A stretch of DNA of 45,684 nt from Puniceicoccales bacterium (GTDB lineage: Bacteria > Verrucomicrobiota > Verrucomicrobiia > Opitutales > UBA9783): contig JAIRKR010000054.1 in assembly GCA_031260015.1 (NCBI GenBank), positions 1 to 45,684 of the forward strand. The letters are read 5' to 3'. The notes under the pieces are model-generated. The model saw only the letters and a program-made list of their open reading frames with translations. It did not search any database and was not told the origin of the DNA. A program made the position numbers and the translations under genes. Positions 1 to 9,011 of this stretch are shown piece after piece. Within the stretch, counting starts at the first letter, position 1. Each line of letters starts with the position of its first letter.

Positions 1-1601
1 AGATCTTGCATCTCTTGCATTCTTGCGCCTCTTTCATGTAAGTAATCAACATCCGGATTCATTCCCTGCAACACAGCCCACGCACCGCAATCGCCGTCAT
101 GAGGGACGTCACGTAAAGTAAAAAACTCACGGATTCTCGGTAGATTCAAACTCACAGTTGGCAATAAACTGGAAACATAGGGCAATGAAAATAACCCATC
201 TTGTCTTTGCCAAATCATCTTTGTCCCTGATGGTGGAAAGTATAAATATACATACATTGGTACTTCCTTAATATCGGTTTGTGCTTCAAACTGCCTTGGA
301 TCACCTGATGGATTTTTATAAACTTTTAAATCTAACGCGTTTAATAGCATGCTTCCTTGAGTTTCTGGAAACTTCGTATCGTCACCAAGTATTAAGGAGT
401 GATTCCCACAAAGGCTAAATACGGGCATCAAAGCACCAAATCTATTGGCAACTGGAACTGGTATTTCTCTACCCGGCGGATTGTCTAATAATCTAAATTG
501 ATTAACGCCTTGCGGCCGGAAACAGTCTTGTGACGTAGTAAAATCCTTAAACCATGACATACTTGAATCGGGGAACGACACCGCTGAAGAAATAAAAGTG
601 GTTACAGGAATATTTTCGTCGATGTCTAGTTGGAACCTTAAATCGCTGAAGAAGTGCCCACCCTGAGGATGATTGTTAGCCAACCACTGTAAAAGATTTA
701 TATGTGTAAAACAAAATGGACACATGTCGCGTGTTGTGTGACCATGTAACTCAATGTGGACAATTTTGCGGCCCTTTTGTTGTTCTCTAATGAGGGTTCC
801 AATTTTTTTACGGTAAGCATGCAAAAAAAGTATGGTCCACGCTTCGCTGTCGGCAGCTCGAATAATGTCTTGTGGTTTTATGTCGTAGACGTTCTCTTGG
901 GTCCCCTGGGGTTGATGATAAAAATATTTCGCCAGTAATTGAAAAAATCTAGACTGAAGCCTAAATGTAGGCTTATATTCCGTCCTTTTCCCAGCAGAGT
1001 TTTGTGAATAAAATCCAGAAAAATCTGCATCTGGGTAACGACAACCCCGTGCAGGTATATATTGTGTCCTTCCCCTTTCGTCGATTAGCCCAATATAAAA
1101 ATTTTTCGGATTAGCTAGCAGATTATGAAAGTTAGCGAAATCTGCTTGTAAGTCCCGAGAAGAGGAGTCAAAAGGATGGGTTTTACATTCTTCAATAAGT
1201 TGCCATAAGTTTATCAAAGCACTATGTGATTGCTGATCCATTTTACTTTGAGTAGGAGGCACATGATTGTAAAAAACCCACCAATTTTCATTGTATAGCG
1301 GGACATGTTGTGATAGTATAGCAGAAGGTTGGCGTTGGGATAACTTTTGATTGATTGGAACTTCAATGTGGGTATTATCATCAAAATAGACGACCAGGGC
1401 ACATGCAAAGTAATTTTTCTCATTATCTTTACCCTCATTTAACCCAGCCAATGTAGCTGCATGAAACAGGCGCGCATGTAAATTTCGAATGTGCGGCGGC
1501 AAGGATTCATATGGACAAGTGATACTCACCGGAAAATTGCATGCAAAAACAAGTTTTGTACAAAATAAAAATGTGCCAAACAAAAACTGAAACACTTTCA
1601 T
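1..1601 (-). CDS. Predicted secreted protein, partial (runs off left edge); possible deaminase-like central region and OTU-like cysteine peptidase motif at C-terminus
   Basis: Hand translation from ATG at 1601 (MKVFQFLFGTFLFCTKLVFACNFPVSITCPYESLPPHIRNLHARLF...) to base 1 with no stop; ends ...FFTLRDVPHDGDCGAWAVLQGMNPDVDYLHERGARMQEMQDL. Signal peptide-like N-terminus. Clear paralogue of 2356..3786. Not in the ORF track, presumably because it has no stop inside the window. Confidence 0.8.
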   Translation of the reverse strand, partial: MKVFQFLFGTFLFCTKLVFACNFPVSITCPYESLPPHIRNLHARLFHAATLAGLNEGKDNEKNYFACALVVYFDDNTHIEVPINQKLSQRQPSAILSQHVPLYNENWWVFYNHVPPTQSKMDQQSHSALINLWQLIEECKTHPFDSSSRDLQADFANFHNLLANPKNFYIGLIDERGRTQYIPARGCRYPDADFSGFYSQNSAGKRTEYKPTFRLQSRFFQLLAKYFYHQPQGTQENVYDIKPQDIIRAADSEAWTILFLHAYRKKIGTLIREQQKGRKIVHIELHGHTTRDMCPFCFTHINLLQWLANNHPQGGHFFSDLRFQLDIDENIPVTTFISSAVSFPDSSMSWFKDFTTSQDCFRPQGVNQFRLLDNPPGREIPVPVANRFGALMPVFSLCGNHSLILGDDTKFPETQGSMLLNALDLKVYKNPSGDPRQFEAQTDIKEVPMYVYLYFPPSGTKMIWQRQDGLFSLPYVSSLLPTVSLNLPRIREFFTLRDVPHDGDCGAWAVLQGMNPDVDYLHERGARMQEMQD

Positions 1602-1757
1602 AATAAAGACACTGACCCCATAAATAAAACAACAATCCTCGTACTAAAAATACCCAAACCTCTCATTTGAATCAAGTGCAAGAATTAGGATCATTGATAA
1701 GTTTCGTTGTGGTGTCAAGTTTCATTTCGAAAACAGACATAAAACGGTCTCAAGTAA

Positions 1758-2339
1758 ATGAGAAAATCAGGCCATGCACATGCTTCGAAAAATATCTTTG
1801 TCAAAAATGTGCACAAAAATTCTAAGAAAAATCGTTTATGCCTAAAAAAATTTCTTGACACGTTAAAAGGTTATTTACAGATAATAAAAGTTGTGAGTTG
1901 TTTTTTTAAAAAAAAGTATATTTGTTTACTTGCAGTAACCATGATTGAAGTAAACTCATTGTGGGCCATGCCCACGTATGCAGCCTGGAAAAAAGAAGCA
2001 CAAGAAGTTTTACCGAGTTCTTGTCAGGATCAGTTTTCACGCACCGAGAGTGCTACAGAGCAATGCCGTGTTGTGCATACTAAAATTTGGGCAAAAGTCT
2101 GCCAGAAACACTATCGCGGCAGTTGGATAAAAACGTTGCCAACAATGCATGCATTGTGTACACTAGGATACTTTTTAGTTCAGGCCGATCTGATAAGTCG
2201 TGGCAATGCTATGGCAAGTGTAGAGTACGCCTTAGATTTATTAGACTCAGAAGCGACTCCTGAACTTCAGACGGAATGGAAACCTAAGTTTGAAGAAATT
2301 CAACAAGCACTGCTAGCGATTAAATATCCTCTGCAATAG
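1758..2339 (+). CDS. Hypothetical protein with internal hydrophobic/signal-like segment; true start possibly further downstream
   Basis: 193-aa ORF between the two paralogues; lysine-rich N-terminus then KKYICLLAVTMIEVNSLWAMPTYA, Cys-containing C-terminal part. Confidence 0.5.
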   Translation: MRKSGHAHASKNIFVKNVHKNSKKNRLCLKKFLDTLKGYLQIIKVVSCFFKKKYICLLAVTMIEVNSLWAMPTYAAWKKEAQEVLPSSCQDQFSRTESATEQCRVVHTKIWAKVCQKHYRGSWIKTLPTMHALCTLGYFLVQADLISRGNAMASVEYALDLLDSEATPELQTEWKPKFEEIQQALLAIKYPLQ

Positions 2340-2355
2340 AGCCCATACATCGCAA

Positions 2356-3786
2356 TTACCGTCTGGAGGTAGGTTGCATGGGAGACTTGGCGCGTGGGTT
2401 TGATAGGGGTGAACTTACGGTTGACAGTAAACCGGAGACGTAGGGTAATTTAAATGCTTTATCTTTTTGTTTTTCCAAAATCATCTTGGTCTTTGACGCG
2501 GGGAAGTATACGTATACATACTTGAATGTTTTTTCATCAACATTATTTTGCACTTCAAATTGATTTGGCTGACCCGATGTATTTTTGTAAGTTTTCAAAT
2601 CTAATGCATTTAATAGTGTGCTTCCCTGCGTCTCCATAAACCTAGTATCTGGATTTTTCACAAAGCGTAGGTGGTGATTTCCGTAAAGCCTAAATACGGG
2701 CATTAAAGCACCCCATCTATGGACAAGTGAAACTGGAATTTCTCCGCATAACGTATAATTTAGCAAACTATTGTCCAGCAACCTAAATTGATTAACGCTT
2801 TGGAGTCGATACCCCTCTTGTGGCGTAATAAACTCATGAAACCATGACTTGCTGGAATCTTGAAATTGCAACGCTGAAGATATGAAAGTGGTTACGGGAA
2901 CATTGCCATCGATGTATAGCTGAAATCGTAAGTTACCGAAGCAATGGTCCATACCCACAGGGTTATTATTGGCCAGCCATTGTAAAAGATTCATGTGTGC
3001 AAAGCCAAATGGGCACATGTCCTGCGTGGTGTGACCATGGAATTCAATGCGGAGTATTTTGCGGCCTCTTTGCCGCTCTTTAACGAGGTCTGCAATTCTT
3101 TTACAGTAGGTATGCAAAAACCATAGGGCCCACGCTTCACCATCGGTGGGACGAATAAAGGTTTGTGGTGGTATTTGCCCCACTGCCTGTTGCTTACATC
3201 GGTTATAAAATTTATAGAAGTACGTACGCAAGATGGCCAAAAACGCATCTTTCGTGGATGGGAATTGCTTACCAGGGTTTTTTAGCATGCAATAAAAATT
3301 CTCAGCATCGGTGGCCCTTGGGTCCCCCCGAAGAGTTTTTTGTTGGTTGTGCCACAGTGTCCATAAATTCATTAGAGTCGTATATGAGGAAAATGAAGGT
3401 TGTTCACTGCCGTAGAAAACCCACCAATCTTCATTGTATAACGACACATGTTGCGATCGTGCAACTTTTCGAACCAGTGATTTCTCTGCCACGGGGAACA
3501 ACTTTTCACCTATTGGAATTTCCGTATGCGTGCCATCTTTAAAATAGACGACAAACGCACACACAAAGTGATTTTTCTCCTTCTCTTCATCCCACTCTAG
3601 CCCAGCCAATGAAGCTGCGTAAAACAGTCGCGCATGCAAATTTCGAATATGCGGCGGTAGTGACTCATAGGGACAAGCGGTACTCACCAGAAAATCGCAC
3701 GCAAGGATTAGTCTGCAGCCAACGAGGCAATAGGCGGCCACTAAAGTAATAGGCTTAAATATCTTCACAAATTGTCGGTGAAGCAC
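2356..3786 (-). CDS. Predicted secreted protein, paralogue of 1..1601, C-terminus truncated by frameshift
   Basis: 476-aa ORF sharing CPYESLPPHIRNLHARLF, LYNE(D/N)WWVFY, EFHGHTTQDMCPF, TTFISSA, SLLNYTLCGEIPV; stop falls just before an out-of-frame PPDGNCDVWALLQ segment. Confidence 0.7.
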   Translation of the reverse strand: MLHRQFVKIFKPITLVAAYCLVGCRLILACDFLVSTACPYESLPPHIRNLHARLFYAASLAGLEWDEEKEKNHFVCAFVVYFKDGTHTEIPIGEKLFPVAEKSLVRKVARSQHVSLYNEDWWVFYGSEQPSFSSYTTLMNLWTLWHNQQKTLRGDPRATDAENFYCMLKNPGKQFPSTKDAFLAILRTYFYKFYNRCKQQAVGQIPPQTFIRPTDGEAWALWFLHTYCKRIADLVKERQRGRKILRIEFHGHTTQDMCPFGFAHMNLLQWLANNNPVGMDHCFGNLRFQLYIDGNVPVTTFISSALQFQDSSKSWFHEFITPQEGYRLQSVNQFRLLDNSLLNYTLCGEIPVSLVHRWGALMPVFRLYGNHHLRFVKNPDTRFMETQGSTLLNALDLKTYKNTSGQPNQFEVQNNVDEKTFKYVYVYFPASKTKMILEKQKDKAFKLPYVSGLLSTVSSPLSNPRAKSPMQPTSRR

Positions 3787-4128
3787 ATTTCACTCCAAGT
3801 TTTTAATGCTCAAGCTATTACTCTCTACAATTACATTCGGCGTGTACAATAAACACCCACAAGCTGTTCTGCTAAATCTCAAAGGTTTGCAAGGCTATAA
3901 GGCTATTGTGGGTAAAAGTGTTTAACCGAAGGGTTCTCGAAATTCAGAGAAATTGAGCAAGTGTTATTGTGGAAGGCGTTATACAATTTCTCTTTTATCT
4001 TTTCTGGCGGAAGAGAACATTGCATACATTTACCAAAAGACTTGCCAAAAGGTCAGGGACCCACCTTAAATATACTCGTATACCTACTTACAAATATTTG
4101 TATGAAGCGTGGTGATAGATGTTGAGTT

Positions 4129-5436
4129 TTGCCATGTTTTCAAGCTAGTTGCTTTCATGTGAAGACAAATGAATCAAGATTGGGAAAAGTGATTGTTGTG
4201 AAACCAATTATAAGTGCTATTCAGGCCGCATACACCGTTTTGAAAACCAAAATGTTACGTCGCATTGTGTCCGAAACTAGTCCTTCAAGTTTTTCTGCAG
4301 CAATTCAAAATCTACTTAAACAATCCACCTGGTTATTACTCCCATTGAGCAACGAAAAATCTATTTTGTTGGTCTCGCAAACACTCTGCAAAAGTCGTAT
4401 ACAAAAGTTGGAAGCGTATTTAAATAAGTCCATCGTGGTGCGTATTGTTTCTCTAAATCACTTGCGACAATGGATTCAGTGGCATCGTCAATATCGTTTG
4501 CCGACATCGGACAGTTTTCCAAATACAAATCCATCGGTGCATAAAATTTTATGCGAAGCGCAAGAACTTTCGGCTTCTGACTGTTATATTCAACGAACCG
4601 AGACTTGTTACAAAACTTTTTATCGTGTCCGTGGGAATCTAACAACACCCAAAGAATTGTCTCCCATCCACGGACAACAGTTACTGATGAGTTTTTTAAT
4701 TCTAGCGCACCTTAATTTGGACAAAACTGGTCATCCTCAAGAGGGACATTTTCGTTACCCATTGGCGGACAATTCCATTTTCTGCCGCCTATCTTATATT
4801 GCGAGTGATACCGCTCAAAGTCTCGTATTAAGGCTGTTTCATGACACATCCACACAATTCGAATTATGTTCTCTAGGTATGCCCAAATCGCTTGTCAATA
4901 ACCTTAAACACACGCTCAAAACACACAAGAGTGGCATGATCCTTCTAACGGGTCCAACGGGGAGCGGTAAAACAACAACGCTCTACAGTTTAATTCATTT
5001 TCTTGCCGGTGAACGTAAGAAAATTATTACGCTTGAAGATCCCATAGAAGCTGAAATTGATGGCGTGGTACAAACCGAAATCAATGAAAATGTTGGCTAC
5101 GATTTTGCAACTGGACTTAAGGCCGTATTACGACAAGATCCCGACGTCATTGTTGTGGGTGAAATAAGAGATACCACCGCCGCACTACACGCATTTCACG
5201 CCTGTTTGTCGGGCTACTTGGTCATTACGACCTTGCACGCAAAGTCCTTGGAAGAAGTCCCCTTTCGCTGCGCAGAACTGGGTATCGAGATAAGTACCTT
5301 TAACGACAACATCCTATATACCCTTCACCAAGTACTCCAAAATTTACCTCACCAAAATAATCGAGCTAATCTGATTTTCCAACGCCAAGCGATTTTTAAC
5401 CGTAAACAGCCTAACTTAGGCGGTTGTTCTGTCTAA
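4129..5436 (+). CDS. Type II secretion/type IV pilus assembly ATPase (GspE/PilB family)
   Basis: Walker A GPTGSGKTTTLYS, Asp box ITLEDPIE, Walker B DPDVIVVGEIRD, His box TLHAKS; ends soon after the ATPase core. Confidence 0.9.
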   Translation: MPCFQASCFHVKTNESRLGKVIVVKPIISAIQAAYTVLKTKMLRRIVSETSPSSFSAAIQNLLKQSTWLLLPLSNEKSILLVSQTLCKSRIQKLEAYLNKSIVVRIVSLNHLRQWIQWHRQYRLPTSDSFPNTNPSVHKILCEAQELSASDCYIQRTETCYKTFYRVRGNLTTPKELSPIHGQQLLMSFLILAHLNLDKTGHPQEGHFRYPLADNSIFCRLSYIASDTAQSLVLRLFHDTSTQFELCSLGMPKSLVNNLKHTLKTHKSGMILLTGPTGSGKTTTLYSLIHFLAGERKKIITLEDPIEAEIDGVVQTEINENVGYDFATGLKAVLRQDPDVIVVGEIRDTTAALHAFHACLSGYLVITTLHAKSLEEVPFRCAELGIEISTFNDNILYTLHQVLQNLPHQNNRANLIFQRQAIFNRKQPNLGGCSV

Positions 5437-5663
5437 ACAAATGCTTCCGACGATCCGCTGAACCTGGCTGCCCTGCATGGGAAAGTTGAAAAAATTGGTC
5501 ATTTCATAAGCTCTTAAAGTCTTTGTCGTAGGGCAACATTTTCTAAATGGTCATCAACAAATTCGACCTGAAATTCATTCGCAAAAATAAAGATCCATGC
5601 TTGACTTTTCCAATGCACACTTCAATTTTAAAGACGTTACACTCAAAAGTGCTTAAGTAATTC

Positions 5664-7427
5664 ATGCAAAACTTTGCAAACCAATGTTTAGATATGGCCC
5701 GTTCCGTTTTGGGACACAATTTATCGGCCATTAATGAAGATGGAACCGTACTACCATTTGGCAATGAAATAGCTGTGCCGGAAGAAGGTGCCCACGCATT
5801 GGCTGCCATGGGTGAATTTTATAGGGCAACGCGTGAAACGACCTTGGGAACTTTTGACATTATTGATCTGGGTGCCCGCTGCTTAACGCACCAAGCCTTT
5901 GCGGAAGGCGAAAACAACCGTGCCCTAGCTTATTCGGCTTTGGGGCTATTGGCATTTGGACCCGCAAAGCAGAGAAACCTGATTTGGGAACGCCTGATGG
6001 ACCCAACGCGTGAACAACTGGATAAACGCTTGTTGGCACGTACCCATGCCAAAGGCATTTTTCAAGCTTTCAACATAGCAAAAGCAGTTGCCCGTTACAG
6101 TATGGGGCTCACAAAAAAAGATGAAACCGGTCGACTCATTGACAAATTTTTAGAACAAATTCAGGAAACAAGTACCCATGGGTTCTTTTCGGACGAAACG
6201 GAACACGGGATAGGTGGCGTATACGACGTTTTGGGGTTAATGTGCTTTATCTTCATTCGGCAAGCTCTAAAACTACATGTCAACTTGTCCCTATGCGAAC
6301 GCAAATTACCTAGTTTACGGACATTTGCAGAAAAATATTTAAAGTTATTTCCCGACCTTGTTCGTTCCGATGGACTCGGGTGGGCCTACGGCAGAGGTGT
6401 CGGCGTCTACGGGCAAATGTACTGCATCAGCATGATTTTACAATTCCTTCGCGACGGCTGGATTGGTGCGGACAAAAAACCAATTTATCTAGACTTGTTA
6501 CGCCGCTTATTTCAATATTTTTTCGTTACCTACTTGGATCAAGAAAATGGTGCATTGGTTGTGAATGATACCGAACGTTCTGCCCTGCTTTCGCAAACGA
6601 CACGCATCGTTAATTTTGATGCCGCACGTTATTTATGCCAATGGTCACGGCTGGCAAATGTTGTGGGTATTTCGTTGAATGTCCCCGCAGGCGTTCCCAA
6701 AACGAGCGGACGATTTATTATTTTCGATAAATCAAACCAAAAGGAGCAAGGCGTTTTCACCTACCAAAACGCATCCTCCAAACTGCATGTTCAATTACCC
6801 TTAGTCAGTGGACGCGGCAAAACCAATGAGTCCGATGCTTTGGCGTTTCCTCACTGCCCGGGAGTTTTCGATTGGCCCGTTAACACGTATCTGCCTATTT
6901 TATTACCCGAACTAACGCTGGGGACCGTTAAGGTCATTCCTTCCTATTACGGCAAAAGATGCACCACCGGCCTAGGCTTAAACAATACTTTTTTTTTCCG
7001 CTACGAACAACCGGAACTCATTTCACACGACGAAAACCTATTGTCCGGACTGGGAAGCTGTAAGGTGAGTTGGACGTTTGAAAAAGATGAGGTTAAAGCG
7101 GATTTTTCCTTTAGATTTAAGCAGGCAATTACCTTGGATACCTTTAGATACGTAATTCCCATTTGCGCTCCGCATTCACGTTACCGCCTTGGAAGTTCTT
7201 TTATGTTGGGTGAAAATAGCTTGCAAGCGATCGTTCTAAAAGATGATTTCGGCGCAAGTTGGAAAGATATCCAAGACGTCATTCAAAATCCCGCCTACAA
7301 GACCTATTACGGGAAAATTTGCTACCTGCAAGTTTTGGAACGCACAATGCCTCTCAATTTACAAGCAAACAAGGAATACCAACTACAAATTCAATTGCGA
7401 CCGGACATTCAATGGATCGCAAAGTAG
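5664..7427 (+). CDS. Uncharacterised 587-aa protein, possibly an (alpha/alpha)-toroid polysaccharide-active enzyme
   Basis: Long ORF; helical-repeat-like N-terminal half (DGLGWAYGRGVGVYGQMYCISM) and beta-rich C-terminal half; no family assigned with certainty. Confidence 0.6.
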   Translation: MQNFANQCLDMARSVLGHNLSAINEDGTVLPFGNEIAVPEEGAHALAAMGEFYRATRETTLGTFDIIDLGARCLTHQAFAEGENNRALAYSALGLLAFGPAKQRNLIWERLMDPTREQLDKRLLARTHAKGIFQAFNIAKAVARYSMGLTKKDETGRLIDKFLEQIQETSTHGFFSDETEHGIGGVYDVLGLMCFIFIRQALKLHVNLSLCERKLPSLRTFAEKYLKLFPDLVRSDGLGWAYGRGVGVYGQMYCISMILQFLRDGWIGADKKPIYLDLLRRLFQYFFVTYLDQENGALVVNDTERSALLSQTTRIVNFDAARYLCQWSRLANVVGISLNVPAGVPKTSGRFIIFDKSNQKEQGVFTYQNASSKLHVQLPLVSGRGKTNESDALAFPHCPGVFDWPVNTYLPILLPELTLGTVKVIPSYYGKRCTTGLGLNNTFFFRYEQPELISHDENLLSGLGSCKVSWTFEKDEVKADFSFRFKQAITLDTFRYVIPICAPHSRYRLGSSFMLGENSLQAIVLKDDFGASWKDIQDVIQNPAYKTYYGKICYLQVLERTMPLNLQANKEYQLQIQLRPDIQWIAK

Positions 7428-7640
7428 TGTTTCACGCTGCAAGGGTTCAATTTGCGTCATGGGGATCGGTACGTTATTGTTATCCGGTTACCAAGCGACG
7501 ACCTACCTCTTATCAACTTGTATCGTTTTGTTTTTAACTATTTACCGAGAAGTCAATATCAATATCTACAACTACATCCTCGTTTCCCGATAAAAAGTCT
7601 AAAATTTTCAGACATGCAAATGCCCGCATTGCATGAAAAA
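7428..7640 (+). pseudogene. Composite gene debris: lipoprotein N-terminal fragment joined to a sulfatase-like C-terminal fragment
   Basis: Frame 1 reads CVMGIGTLLLSGYQATT, near identical to the start of the 9012 gene (CVMGIGTLLLSGCQTTK); another frame reads LPLINLYRFVFNYLPRSQYQYLQ, like the C-termini at 23436..23657 (INLYRFIFNHLFKIDYPYLEQ) and 45368 (VNLYRLIFNKL). Confidence 0.65.
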
Positions 7641-7810
7641 TATGCAACTTATAACATAAAGAAACATAAAAAGAATTATTGGCAACTATCGCGTTAACAG
7701 CGCCGCCTATTTTTTTACGTTTTCTAAAATTTGTTGAATATCATCACATTACACAACTTAAGGGGGCCATGAGCTCGCACAATATAAGTTTAAAAAATTA
7801 AAAAATATGC

Positions 7811-7838
7811 TTGACAAAGAATAAATTATTTTAATACA
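7811..7838 (+). promoter_or_regulatory. Possible sigma70-type promoter upstream of 7873..8541
   Basis: TTGACA at 7811-7816 followed by AT-rich spacer and TAATAC (15-nt spacing, short); AAAGGAAGT Shine-Dalgarno just before ATG at 7873. Confidence 0.4.
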
Positions 7839-7872
7839 ACATGTCGCATAAATCTTAAACAAAGGAAGTAAT

Positions 7873-8541
7873 ATGAATAAAATTATAAAAGCTGGTCTTG
7901 TAGCGTCAAGTATGGTGGGTGAAGTTGCCTTAAATGCCTGGTACTGCATGGACTGTCAACGTGATCACCAACTTCGGATTTGTATCGCAACAGGTAAAAC
8001 ATATGGGCAGCAAGCACTGGACATGGATCCTACTGCGTTTCCGTTGGTAGGACATGTGAATGATGTTCCGGTTCATGGTCCGATAAATGGTATTTATTAT
8101 AAGACACCCGACAAGAAAATGGTCCAAAGACTTGCAGGCCAATGGTTATATTGTACCGTATGGTCAGATGTGTTTGTAGGAAAAGCGGATGAAGTTTTCG
8201 GTATGGATGGTCATCCTTTGCCACAGGTAGGTGCTCTAGCCGATGGTTGTACCGTTTATCAGTTATCCAATAAGCCTACTTTTATTGCCACAATAAAGAG
8301 CCCTTCAAACGGGACGGAGGGGTGTGTTGATATTGTGCCTCTATCAGTTATTATACACAAGGATCGTTTTGTGTATTTTCGTCACTGTTATGCTTATTCA
8401 AAACATGAGTTTTTTTTGAGCCCCGAGGCTAATGGTGCTTATTTTGATGGTTGTGTTTGGATTAATAAAAAGACAGATAAAGTGTACAAACGCGAAACGC
8501 AACTGCCTCGAAATTGGACCATACTACTTGAGGACTTCTAG
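7873..8541 (+). CDS. Hypothetical predicted secreted protein (222 aa)
   Basis: ORF with Shine-Dalgarno AAAGGAAG and signal-like N-terminus MNKIIKAGLVASSMVGEVALNA; followed by a terminator. Confidence 0.65.
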   Translation: MNKIIKAGLVASSMVGEVALNAWYCMDCQRDHQLRICIATGKTYGQQALDMDPTAFPLVGHVNDVPVHGPINGIYYKTPDKKMVQRLAGQWLYCTVWSDVFVGKADEVFGMDGHPLPQVGALADGCTVYQLSNKPTFIATIKSPSNGTEGCVDIVPLSVIIHKDRFVYFRHCYAYSKHEFFLSPEANGAYFDGCVWINKKTDKVYKRETQLPRNWTILLEDF

Positions 8542-8607
8542 AAAAGCACATAGAAGCAACAGAAGTAAGAGAGTTCTGTGCGTCCGTGTTGTTATTATAC
8601 TTGTTTT

Positions 8608-8640
8608 AAAAATGCTACCCGTGGGTAGCATTTTTATTTT
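8608..8640 (+). terminator. Intrinsic terminator
   Basis: Perfect inverted repeat aaaaatgctaccc-gt-gggtagcattttt followed by T-rich tract. Confidence 0.85.
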
Positions 8641-8739
8641 GAACAAATTGAATCATATAAAAAGTGGCGCATTTTTAATACATAGCATAGCATTTTCAAA
8701 TAAGTTTAAAGTCTACATATACAGTAACGGGCAATTTTG

Positions 8740-8850
8740 AATCTTGTCTTTCGACTTTGAAAAATCTTGCAAAAAACACCGTATGCCTTTAACGGGTTAA
8801 ATGTTTTTAAGGCAGTGAGGAATAACATTTGCCTGCCGCAATGATGTTTA
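8740..8850 (-). pseudogene. Remnant similar to the 5' part of the truncated gene at 13441..13774
   Basis: Reverse strand encodes LKTFNPLKAYGVFCKIFQS, matching YETFNPLKACGVFLQDFSK at 13.7 kb; DNA is visibly similar (ttgaaaaatcttgcaaaaa..caccgtatgcctttaacgggttaaatgttt) with indels. Confidence 0.6.
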
Positions 8851-9011
8851 GGTTTAACTTTTTCAGGAACCCTGTGGATGTAGTGTTTCCAATGTCGGTT
8901 GCCTTGCGACTCAACGCGCATAAAATAGATTTTTGGACAACTTTCAAAAAAATTAAATGTGAACGCATTTTGTACGTTGACAATTTCAGAAATCTGTTTT
9001 TATAAAGAGAC

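Noticed and set aside
756-938. Plus-strand 60-aa ORF in the track
   Set aside because: Antisense to the continuous minus-strand reading frame 1..1601.
1214-1438. Minus-strand 74-aa ORF MRVKIMRK...
   Set aside because: Out-of-frame overlap within the longer open frame 1..1601, which has paralogue support.
3165-3542. Plus-strand 125-aa ORF
   Set aside because: Antisense to the paralogue at 2356..3786; no recognisable motifs.
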